Source of the DNA: Owenia fusiformis
Taxonomy: Eukaryota; Annelida; Polychaeta; Sabellida; Oweniidae
Direction of reading: 5' to 3'
Assembly (NCBI GenBank): GCA_903813345.2
Contig: CAIIXF020000005.1
Coordinates: forward strand, 34,599,375-34,663,374
DNA length: 64,000 nt
Position numbers and translations under genes: made by a program
The notes under the pieces: model-generated
What the model was told of the DNA's origin: nothing
Seen by the model: only the letters and a program-made list of their open reading frames with translations
Databases searched by the model: none
Shown: one piece after another, positions 28,301-37,594 of the stretch
How the letters are laid out: each line of letters starts with the position of its first letter
How positions within the stretch are numbered: the first letter of the stretch is position 1

Positions 28301-31246
28301 ATTTTGTAAATGATTTTGGCGAATAGTGCATACTTTGGGTAGTTGGCTTGGCCTCTTGGACACGTTCTCTAGGGTTGAGCAATGTTTTGTACATATCTTC
28401 TGGATTGACATATGAGGCATGAGTATGATGTGTGTATTTTTGATTGTACTTTTGATATGTTTTGCGAGACTTGGACGGATTCGTACAATTACCACGTTTG
28501 CAAAAATTACGTTTGGCATCGAAACTTGTGTGTGAGGGACATTTGAGAATATCATAATAATATTTGGAGAAACAAATCACGTAGAATCGACAGTATTTTG
28601 GATGAGGGTAGGAAACAAAGAACTTCTTTCCAAAACAAAACCTTTCAGATATCGTCAGATCAGGGTTACCTGTAACACAAAATGAATTTTAATTAGACTG
28701 CATATTTTTTCAATTAATTAAAGGGGAGGTGTGTTCTACAGGTGGCAATGTGACATGACTCTCGCGTTGATTGCACTTCGACCTATAATGTCATGATCCA
28801 TTATTAGGAAGACCAATTAGTATTCCTCTCTCGTGGCCGCTAATAGCAGCTTGGTAACAGCTTGCGTTTTCTTCATTTCTACACTGTTCATTAAGAGATG
28901 AATTACATTAGATTCATTAAAACATAACATACACCGAAAATCTTTTAACAGGTGCGGATTCTTGAACTTAAGTCGTAATGTTGCTCAAAAAATATGAACT
29001 CAATTTCTTATTACATAATAAAACATTACATTTGACCAAGGACGTCCTTGATATGACAGACTAATAATTAGGTATTTAAGGAATGTTAAATATAACTGAT
29101 GCTAGTATACGTGCAAATATTCGCTTATTAAAACTAGTTGTCTGACAATGCCTCTCGGTGCATTAATGTCCCTACCGAATGATTCCGTTGATGGTTCTCT
29201 GTATTGTGTGACTGGTGCAACGTATTCAGTTGGTGCAACATACTCAGTTGGTGCAACGTATTCGGTTGGCGCAACGTGAAGATTTGCCGTTGATCGCTTC
29301 TCTTCCCGATTCTTTTCTCTATGGCCATTATCTTCATACACCTCATTGGTGGCTATAAATAAAATTTAAGTCTAAATCGTTTTATTCAGAAACAATGATA
29401 TGACATAATATCGCAAAATGATTGCAAAAACCTAGTCTGTACCAATACTGTAATCTTCGTCTCGCCTTTATATTCTAAATATATTTCAGAAAAATACTCT
29501 TTTTAGTTCAACATAAGTTAGGGATGATGTTTTTTGCTTTGTCTTATGAGTTTTGATATACTTTCATAGGTGATATCAACTTTCGGAGTATTTTCCCAGA
29601 CATATGCACTATCAAAAATGACACTTACATTCTGGTGCTTGAGCAGTGTTACACTCCCCATAGTCGCAGCTATTTATTATAGGGTTAAACACAAGTCCTG
29701 CCTGGCATATCGCTCTGAACTGGTACCCACCAGTGCAATAGATATAATGGTAGCAACTAGTAGGATCGGCGTTAATGCTGTGGTCAGCTTTACCTCTGCA
29801 GAATCCATCTACAATTGTAAATACTCATATTTTACTTGAAGTCCTGACTCTATTTAATGATGAATCCTGAGTAAATCGTCCCATTGTGACCCAGTTACAA
29901 CTTTTTGTTTATACTCAAGGGCCACTTTTTTCAAGACACTGTAACTTTTTTATTTTCCAACGTACATACCCCAAATTTTGCAGTTGTATAGTTCAAAGGG
30001 TTCTTAGTAATAATATAATGTAACAAGTCCTTCAACTGGGATTATATTTGATCTAAAAGAGGAGTTCGGTCAATTGGTCCGCCACCCTATTTGATGATAG
30101 ATTTTAGTTTTAGTCGCCTTGCTGATATAGCAGTATCAATGAAATGTTAGCTAAAATTTTTTTCAACATGTCTTAATTGCCAGCTTTAGTTGAGCAATTT
30201 TTTAGATTGGGTGCCTTCATACCATCTCCTGGAGACCTTCAAATACCCTATACCCACTGGGGTTTGTATTAGGGCTATAAGCTTGGCGGTCATCAGGCCG
30301 TATCAGTTCAGTACATTTTGCAAATTATGCTTATTTCTCATGGCGCACCACGTGTTTAAGTGAGACGCCGGTGACATATTTTATTCAAGTAAAAGTGTAA
30401 TAATTCATGATCCATGGCTAGGTAACAACCTCAAGTTTCATTTGCCAAGCAAATTATGATTTTGCATCAAAAATTAAAAAAGTCATAGCATTTTGAAAAA
30501 AGTGGCGATTTTTGGCCCACCCTGTATAACGAGAGAACAATTATCCTTTTGAGTTTAGGAACTAGTAAATTGTTTACACCAGGCTTGTTTAGAAAAAAAT
30601 AATTATGGGAGCCTTATATACTAACACTGTATTTTTCTTTATTGATATAGTTTGGTATATTTTCCGCCTCGATTTGACTTGTAATTGAATACTACTCCAT
30701 GCACCACCTGCACAAGATGTAATGTTGCATTGGGGTAATTAAAATGTTTGAAAAATGAGTTCTTACCTACGTCTCTCTTCAATCTCGAAGAGGTTGATAA
30801 TGAGATTGAAATAGCTAAAACCAGCAGCAGCGTGGATACGGAACCCCTAAAAATGATACCAAATTAAAAAATTATTTACAAATATTCACTATTTCTACTA
30901 ATATCCTGAGTTCGAGTCCAATTCTTGGAAATCTCCCGGGAAACTCGTAAACTAAAAAGATTCTCCTTTGTTTCGATGTGACTGTTGAATGAACAAACAA
31001 ACAAACAAAATAATTCCTAATAAGTCACATTTTCGTCAGTGAAGCACTTTTGATGATAATTCTATTTATCTATATAAATGTCATACCTGTTAAAACGAAT
31101 CATAAAATGTGCATAAAACGATCTTACTAAAATATAATTAATATATTTTTAATCGAATATCAATCAAATGATACATATTCACGATATAATCAATATCTCG
31201 TAAACGTCAAATTTAAAAATGATACTCACATGTGAACGTTCTTCAT
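19313..31246 (-). CDS. Secreted haem peroxidase with four chitin-binding (peritrophin-A) domains
   Basis: Animal haem peroxidase fused to chitin-binding domains; a likely role is oxidative cross-linking in a chitinous matrix outside the cell. Twenty minus-strand exons join in frame to about 1168 residues: 31230-31246, 30767-30846, 29629-29808, 29176-29352, 28133-28669, 27657-27836, 26537-26707, 25966-26070, 25393-25506, 24962-25079, 24158-24417, 23688-23876, 23202-23363, 22582-22683, 21827-22201, 21343-21464, 20714-20924, 20172-20283, 19622-19788, 19313-19440. A signal peptide ([11 protein letters not shown]) is followed by LKRDV, a possible dibasic cleavage site. Six-cysteine CBM14-type domains lie near residues 36-85, 163-213, 341-389 and 394-442. 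Peroxidase signatures: [10 protein letters not shown] (haem-linking Asp 693, distal His 694), IDASNVYGS (calcium loop), AGDVRVNE (Arg 842, Glu 845), MRFGH (proximal His 945), [13 protein letters not shown]. All catalytic residues are present. The donor at 28,133 and acceptor at 27,837 are the least certain junction. Confidence 0.93.
20385..20576. repeat. Foldback MITE family, copy D (degenerate) in peroxidase intron
   Basis: It shares AAGCGCCATCAAAGCGCCGT and CGTTGGTGTGAACGTAGCTT with the copies near 17 kb, but is longer and imperfect, with an internal duplication of AAAATGACAAAAATGAC. An open frame of 81 codons across it comes from its repetitive composition and is not a gene. Confidence 0.65.
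23445..23556 (-). repeat. Dispersed ~110 bp repeat, copy 3 (peroxidase intron)
   Basis: It runs from ATGTTACCACTAGCCATTTG to GGTGGTGACATAAAAAAC. It shares CATTTGTTACAG, CCGTCCACAAAAA and the inverted ends with the copies at 3145 and 35,645. Confidence 0.55.
25749..25917. mobile_element. TA-flanked MITE (CACTCCCCT family), copy 2, intact
   Basis: Ends CTCCTCTCCATAAGTTTGGC and TTGCCAAACTTATGAAGGGG are inverted repeats flanked by TA. It is 169 bp, with interior AGCCTGTTTAT shared with the interrupted copy at 17,149. It lies in a peroxidase intron. Confidence 0.8.
26326..26507. mobile_element. MITE with CAGGCCCGTAGCC ends
   Basis: CAGGCCCGTAGCCAGG at the left is mirrored by CATGGCTACGGGCCTG at the right; the 182 bp interior has internal inverted AACCCCCC/GGGGGG tracts. 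No convincing target duplication is visible. A related half-site, AGCCGTAGGCAGCGGGGGTT, occurs near 51,246. It lies next to the fourth chitin-binding exon. Confidence 0.7.
26877..27114. mobile_element. TA-flanked MITE (CACTCCCCT family), copy 3, diverged
   Basis: Left end CACCCCCTAGAAGTTTGGCA and right end GACAAACTTTATAGGCGTG are degenerate inverted repeats flanked by TA. At 238 bp it is longer than copies 1 and 2, so it either belongs to a subfamily or carries an insertion. Confidence 0.5.
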
Positions 31247-31287
31247 TTTCTCAATTTTTACACACTGAATGCGAACTCAAGGTTTCA

Positions 31288-31293
31288 CTTATA
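31288..31293 (-). promoter_or_regulatory. TATA-like box of the peroxidase gene
   Basis: On the minus strand AGTATAAGTG lies about 42 bases upstream of the start codon at 31,246. That would give a very short 5' UTR. Position and sequence are reasonable but unsupported by other elements. Confidence 0.35.
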
Positions 31294-32158
31294 CTCTATT
31301 ACACAATATATTTTCATGAGTGCTATACCATGATTATTTTAATATAATTATGGCATATGTTTCAATAAAGGTGTCCTGTTTACGGCAAGTTGTGAGGTAA
31401 CATATGTCTGTCATACAGATGTCTAGTACCATCCTTCCAAGGATATACAATCAAAGAATTAATAATATACACCCCCGAAAGTATGACATTGTTTTAGATG
31501 CCCACATGTCGACGATTGAAAAGTCCAATTATAACAAAAACATAAATCCAATTGGATTAATATCTACAAATTATATTCTAAAATATGTATGAAATTAAAA
31601 TAAATTTAGTACTCTCTAAATTATAGTTCATTTTGGTGACATTCTAAGCATAAGAATACATAATTTGTGTTTAAAAAATGCTTTCATCAACTATTCTGGG
31701 CATTGGCATTTTAGAGGTCAACGAATCGTGCCAGTCAATGTAGTTTTTACTATGTATTTACTTCAATTGTTTTACATTGTTATATGGTGGAACCGTACAA
31801 GGCACAAATAAGAGGATATTGTTACAACAGAGCAAATACATTATTTATTCACCTAGGTTATTTCACAGGAATATGTTATATCTTTCATGGCAAAGGAATT
31901 ATATATAAATCATAAATTGTGTGATTATTGAAAAAGTAAAAATAAAGAATACTGTGTTTTGACGAATCAAAAATACAGAAAACAAACAAAATGAAACAGG
32001 TGTAAAACTTTATGTTTTGCCCTGTATTATTGTTTGTACTCCCAAGATTCCTCAAAAATACTTCAGGGAAAATGGAATAAAATGAAATACATGCCTTTTA
32101 TTTTATAATCAACTTATCAAAGAACACGGTAGATATCAAATTAGACGTATATCCACTA

Positions 32159-33132
32159 CAGTGTGTCTCAAAAAAATGTTACACTTACAAAAAGTTCAAT
32201 ATCTTTCATAATTTTGACTTTTTACCAGAAATATACTTTACAAAAGACAAATCTTTCTCGAATAATTTGACACAATCAGATTCAAAATCTGTCCTTGATT
32301 GACTCCACAGGACAGCTTTTAGTGTCCCATGGTAAAATCTGACTTGTGCCAACTTCTAAGTGATTGGATGGACCAAATGACAAGAGGAACAGTTTCTTTA
32401 ACATTTAACTTTCTTCTGAGTAGAAGCTTGACCTTTAACTGAGTCATTCTGTAATTTTCCTATTTGTCTTACATACATGTATGATCAATGGGTCTATCCA
32501 CATAAACATGCGGTCCCCTCAACATGTTCTCCAAAGCAAATCTGAGGTACCCTTGCCCATGCGCACATGCATTGTAATATCACACTGATTCCATCAATTA
32601 TTTTTTTGCAGAAGTTCATTTAGGTCAGTTTTTGATGCTGTAAAGTGCTTTCAGAGGCCCTTCAAAAAACCAAGGGTGCAAAGTGGGATGACCCTGGTGG
32701 CCAATCCATCGGGTAATTCAATGCTATCTTCTGATTTCCAAAGAGTTCTACCAAACGATCTGCCACAGGCATCCTTGTTGCCATCATACGTAGCAAAATT
32801 GAACACTCTGACAGTGAAATCTTGTATTTCTATCCAGGAAAGAAACAACTGGATCATTGATCATATCAAGATATCGCTGTCCACAGCATTCACACCAAAA
32901 AAGAATTGATCACCACATGTCCAACCACTGAGAAATTGGCGCAAATCAAATTTCACATGCGTCTATAAAATCTGTCCTGTACAGTCAATCATGGACGGAT
33001 TTTCAATCTGATGGTGTGGATTTATTCGAGAAAGACTGGTCTTTTGGTATCTAAGTATATTTTAGGGGAAACGTCAAAATCATGAAAGATATTGAACTTT
33101 TTGTAAGTGTAACATTTGTTTGAGACACACTG
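32159..33132. mobile_element. Decayed Tc1/mariner-like element with long inverted ends
   Basis: Ends CAGTGTGTCTCAAA are flanked by TA on both sides, and the inverted arms continue for about 150 bp (TGTTACACTTACAAAAAGTT, CTTTCATAATTTTGAC, TTTCTCGAATAA). Total 974 bp. A minus-strand open frame inside carries a transposase-like relic. Confidence 0.75.
32651..32857 (-). pseudogene. Relic of a Tc1/mariner-type transposase C-terminus
   Basis: The 68-residue frame contains CGRSFGRTLW, then ELPDGLATRVIPLCTLGFLK. The order resembles the WIGRGGP...WPPRSPDLTPLDFFLWGYLK segment of mariner-like DDE transposases as I remember it, with many substitutions. It lies inside the TA-flanked element in a compatible position. 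Not functional as seen. Confidence 0.45.
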
Positions 33133-33829
33133 TAGTGGAATAATCTTTGAATCCCTAATTAAATACAAAATGTAACACGCTGTGTAACTATAGGTGCATG
33201 GTAAAAATATTGAACTTTTTTAACTTGAGTTTTCTGATTAATTACCAAATGTAATACTATGTAATACTATGTAATTAGTAATTGTATTTAATACAATTAG
33301 CTTACAAAAAGGAAATGAGCCACCATAGGATAACCCAACACACGATTGTTTGAAATATACAATTCTTTGCTGGAATACCTACGTCTCATAATCCCAAATT
33401 CATTTTTTGAATATATCTTTACCAGGCCAAAAGCCTGGCAAAATAAAATCGCTCTTTCATTTTGGCAATGGGTAAATCAAACTTTAGGGCATAGCAACAA
33501 GTGTCTTGCTATAATACAACGGACTTCGTTAAATGTGAACTTGGAATCACATATACGTGGGAGATTTAATATAATAGGGCTAATCGCTAATACCCCCGTG
33601 TCTATATAGAATTATGTATTGACTTGCTGTTTAAATTATATTTCATTGTCGATATTAACTTTCTAATCCATGTAATCGAAATAATGTTATGGGACCCACT
33701 TTGCAGTCAGGCTGGGGAAAGTAATCGATTTTCACCAAGATACCTGGTAGAAATGCCAAATATAAAAATGCGAATCTTATGTTGACACTTTAAATGAAAT
33801 TCTAAATCAGTTGCATGGTTCTCAATCTC

Positions 33830-34510
33830 ACTGGAAAAACTTGGCAGATAGGGTCCATGGCAACGCTCTAATATTCTGAAATGTTCGTAGTGGTACTGTT
33901 AAATAGAGACTTATATCACACCTACGTAAGACTGTCTATTTGAAAAAAGAATTAATAGCGACACACAATAGAATCTCAATTAGGTCCATGAGCACGCTTC
34001 AATATTCCAAAAAGTCTAGAGAAATTGGGAGATTTTTAATACCTAAACCATGCCTATTGAACGAAGGAGTCCAAAACAACACACACATATTCCAAAGTAA
34101 ATGATAGATACTTATATACACTTATACAAGCAAGAACTTGAGACATGCCTATCGAAGAAGGGGTCCATAGCAACACACCTTTCTCCCAAAACTCCAGTAA
34201 CCTATACCATGGGCATTGAAAGCCCATGCCTATACCTTTAAGTTAGAACGAAGGAGTCCATACCACCATATCCAAATTTCAAAAAGTCTTATTGTACAGT
34301 AGTCACTGATAATATTCAACAGTTAGAACATAAGAAAAAAAGAACATAGTTACATTCTCATATTCCCTAAAAGTCAAAAGTCATTAATAGATGGCGCTAA
34401 TTTATTACACGTGAGAACTTGAAACGTGCTTATTGAAAAAGGAATTATAGCAGCACACTTGAATTCCAAGAGTACGTCGTTCTTATAATGTGGGGTTCAT
34501 GACAACATAA
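33830..34510 (+). repeat. Diverged tandem repeats around GGGTCCATAGCAACACAC
   Basis: Motifs such as AAGGGGTCCATAGCAACACA, TAGGTCCATGAGCACGC, GGAGTCCAAAACAACACAC and ATTCCAAAAAGTC recur at roughly 100-150 bp intervals over about 680 bp. The copies are too diverged to give an exact unit. Confidence 0.5.
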
Positions 34511-35358
34511 CCATATTTGATTCTAGACTCAGAAATGTGGGGGAGTGGGGGTGGTTCAGGGGTCTGATGCAAAGGTAGACGATAAATATAGTGGATACAG
34601 TGTTCCTTTATATTTACCCGTTTTCAACAAATTGGATTTTGGATTAACTTTCTTTCTTAGTGAAACTCAAAGAGGCTTTCTTTGTAAAGTATAATTGGAG
34701 ACCCCTCATAGTTTTGGATTTTGGAATCAACAACACTATTTATAGCCTAATTGCCCTATTTATCCAGGCCATTCAAAATTTGGGAGTTTTTCTCAAAGTC
34801 AAATATTGAAAATTTGTCCCTTGAGCAAGACTTTAAGAAAAAATTGAAATCGAGAAAAATTGCCCAGGTAGTTCCAAAAATAGGACATTATGCTCCATAT
34901 CCAGCCTTGTTAATGAACAGTTATTGGACGGAACCATCAGATCTCTGATATTATTTTCATTCAAATACAGCATTCCTTATTTAAAAATCAATACAATTAG
35001 TAACACTTATATTCGATAATCCATTCATAATCCGATCAACTCTATTAAACCTTTCTATATAATTATGATACACAAAAGAACATAAAATTCTTGTATTTCA
35101 ATCAAGACTAGCCACAAAAGTCACTTATCAGAGGGGAATTATTTTGCTGGAATAAATTGTCCGAAATGCTGTGACCCATGAGTCCAAGCTTCTGTCTAAA
35201 GGGCCACACATTCTCCATTTTTGTTTTCCTAAATATTTAACTTGAATCCTTCTTAACTGCAAAGACTAGTTTATCCCCATAGTGCTTGGACTATTGGTTT
35301 GAGTACATTCCCAAAGCCCATTGTTCACTTGTATTAGTCAACGACAATATTTATCTTG

Positions 35359-35367
35359 TATAAATAG
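35359..35367 (+). promoter_or_regulatory. TATA box of caveolin A
   Basis: TATAAATAG lies 164 bases before the start codon at 35,531. This predicts a transcription start near 35,390 and a 5' UTR of about 140 nt. Confidence 0.5.
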
Positions 35368-35530
35368 AACTTTCCATTTCCCTGTAGTCGCTATAACTAC
35401 CACATAACATTGGTACTCCCCCTTACTACCCCCTACAAACAGACATTATTAGACGTCTTCCAGAAAGGAATCAAACGTTTAGATATTCAGAAAGTCTTCG
35501 AGATAAATAAATAGATAAAATAATTTTAAG

Positions 35531-37287
35531 ATGAGTGACGCAGAAACCATCCCACAAAGTGATGTCGTGGATTTATTGCATCGAGATCCTAAAGGCATCA
35601 ACGCTCATCTTCAAGTAAGCAATTTTGAATGACGCATCTATTTTCTATGTCACCACCAGAAGTAATGGCATATTGTTATAGTCTATAATTTTTTGGATGG
35701 TGTTCGGAATTCGTAGGTTTGTGTTAAGCGTTCGACGGTTGGCGTCCGTAACAAATGGCAGGTGTTGACATTTTCCTTGTTTTTGGTTGTTATGTAGAAG
35801 GGTTGGGTCATAGTCATACACTAGAGCTTTTTGTTTAGATTAGTTTATTATCGTCTAAGAGATTTAAGGGTTTCTATATATGAGCCAGCAGGCCACAGGA
35901 AAAGGGGTCTTATCACAGATTTTTTAAATTAATATTCTGATTTTTTGTTTATCTTAGAAAGCACAAAGAGACTTTTCAAATGAGCCATGGCTTATGTCTT
36001 AACTATATTTTCTTGCATATATAGACCAAAAAGTCGGATTTGAATTTAGGACATTTTCCTCTTAATCTTGGGCACATTTTTGGCTCTGTAGCACAATTCA
36101 ATTTTTTGTGATAAGACCGGTTATCCTATGGCCAGGCTCATATTTTATTTTTCTAGTTTTTCGTAAAACTGGTTGTTAAGAAGTTTTTGGAAAAAATATG
36201 CACGTGTCATTTACCCTCCCTAAATATGGTTTGTAATTATGGACTCTCAGAGCTTATTATGTCGCAATAGTTATTGAACGAGCCATGAAGTGATTGTTGG
36301 TTTCAATTGATTTTGTATTTCATTAGTTTGTGTTCATTGATCTCATATTTTCTTTGCCCTTTCTTCAAATATGGAAACTTCGTTAATAACATTTGCTGTA
36401 GTTCTGAGTGTACGTTTGGAATGTTTTAATGACTTTTTGAAAGTTTGTCAATGGTTATTAGCTCACGTAAAAACTTTGTAAAACTTTGCAAAATTTTGCA
36501 TTGGTTTGAGTCTGCTTTCATTAATGTTGGTCATATTAAACTTTCAATTGAACATCTCTAACTGGTTTCTGTTTGTTTGATATGATCAACAAATATGTCG
36601 AGTAAACACAAATCGACGTCACTCCCTATAGTAGTTCCGTCGACTACTTTAAAAGTTGCGAAATGAAATGGCTTACAGTACTAAATTTCAAATAGCCATT
36701 AGTTAAACTTTAATGTCTAGTTTAAGAACCTTTATTCTTACTATTGAAAATGAATTCTAGCAATACTATTCTACATGAATGTACTTATTGAGATTCGATA
36801 AACTCGAGTTCTTCTGAGAAAATGAGGATTGTGTTTGTTTACTTATAGTGACATACATGATGGTATCCATCCACCAGACCATGAATGCTTGATGTATATC
36901 TAAACATAGTATTGATACATATTTCTGATACATATTTGTCTCCTTTTTCAGGGAGTTGCCTTCGATGAATGCCTTGCCGAACCCGATGCCGCCCATTCCA
37001 TGGACTGCATCTGGTCCAACTCCTACAAATGCTTTGAATGCGGCAAAGGTCTCTGCTACAAACTCCTGACCTGTCTCTGCGGCATCTGCATTGCCTTGTA
37101 CTGGGGATGCACCTTTGGAATTATCGCATTTGAGCACGTTTGGTGCATCACTCCCAACCTGAAGGTCCTTGACATCAACTGTAACGTCTGCCAGAGGATC
37201 TACGGTCTGTGCGTACATTGCATGTGCGATCCTTGCTGCGATGCATTCGCTATCCTCTTCAAGTACTTTGGCAAAGGAGGCGAATGA
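35531..37287 (+). CDS. Caveolin (paralogue A)
   Basis: Caveolin, the integral membrane scaffold of caveolae. Two exons, 35531-35614 and 36952-37287, join in phase 0 to give 139 residues. The N-terminal DVVDLLHRDPKGIN matches the DLVNRDPK region of caveolin-1; FDECLAEPDAAHSMDCIW matches the family signature FEDVIAEPEGTHSFDGIW. The membrane hairpin (about CGICIALYWGCTFGIIAFEH) and IYGLCVHCMCDP follow. The protein is shorter than human caveolin-1 (178 residues from memory), mainly at the N-terminus. Striking feature: 17 cysteines in exon 2 (111 residues), where caveolin-1 has three palmitoylated cysteines. A poly(A) signal lies at 37,589. Tandem paralogue B follows 3 kb downstream on the same strand. 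Confidence 0.93.
35645..35775 (+). repeat. Dispersed repeat, copy 4 (caveolin A intron)
   Basis: In opposite orientation to the copies at 3145 and 23,445: TATGTCACCACCAGAAGT at the left and CCGTAACAAATGGCAGGTG near the right. Confidence 0.5.
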
Positions 37288-37588
37288 GACTGACGTGTAC
37301 GTATCAGGAAAGACCAAGCTAGGTGCAAGGACTCTGGACAATTACTTTCCTACGTATATCATTACATACATTATAATGAATACATAGTTGTATATATGTC
37401 CCACTACTTATAAAAGTGGCGTTCCACAGGGATTTATGTCCGGACCACCAATGTTTATTTAGAAGACATGGACTAGTTCTGTGTGTATATTTTTGTAAAT
37501 TGTTAATAGTGTTTTGTCCTAACATGGATATAAGAATAGCATAAATGTTTTGTATTCAAGCAATTTTTAACCTGTTTTTATGATACTT

Positions 37589-37594
37589 AATAAA
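37589..37594 (+). promoter_or_regulatory. Poly(A) signal of caveolin A
   Basis: AATAAA lies about 300 bases after the stop codon. Confidence 0.55.

Larger units (their letters stand above)
31294..35358. other. Intergenic DNA between the peroxidase and first caveolin genes
   Basis: No gene recognised. It holds a decayed TA-flanked transposon (32,159-33,132) and a block of diverged tandem repeats (about 33,830-34,510). The stretches 31,300-32,150 and 34,510-35,350 are AT-rich with no feature I can name. Confidence 0.5.

Noticed and set aside
29885-30540. Possible transposon with GCCACTTTTTTCA / TGAAAAAAGTGGC inverted words and a CCCACCCTGTATA end
   Set aside because: Only one short internal inverted word matches; no termini or target duplication could be defined.
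36766-37341. 191-codon open frame on the minus strand across the caveolin A exon
   Set aside because: Antisense shadow of the caveolin exon. The 40,938-41,237 frame repeats it in paralogue B for the same reason.
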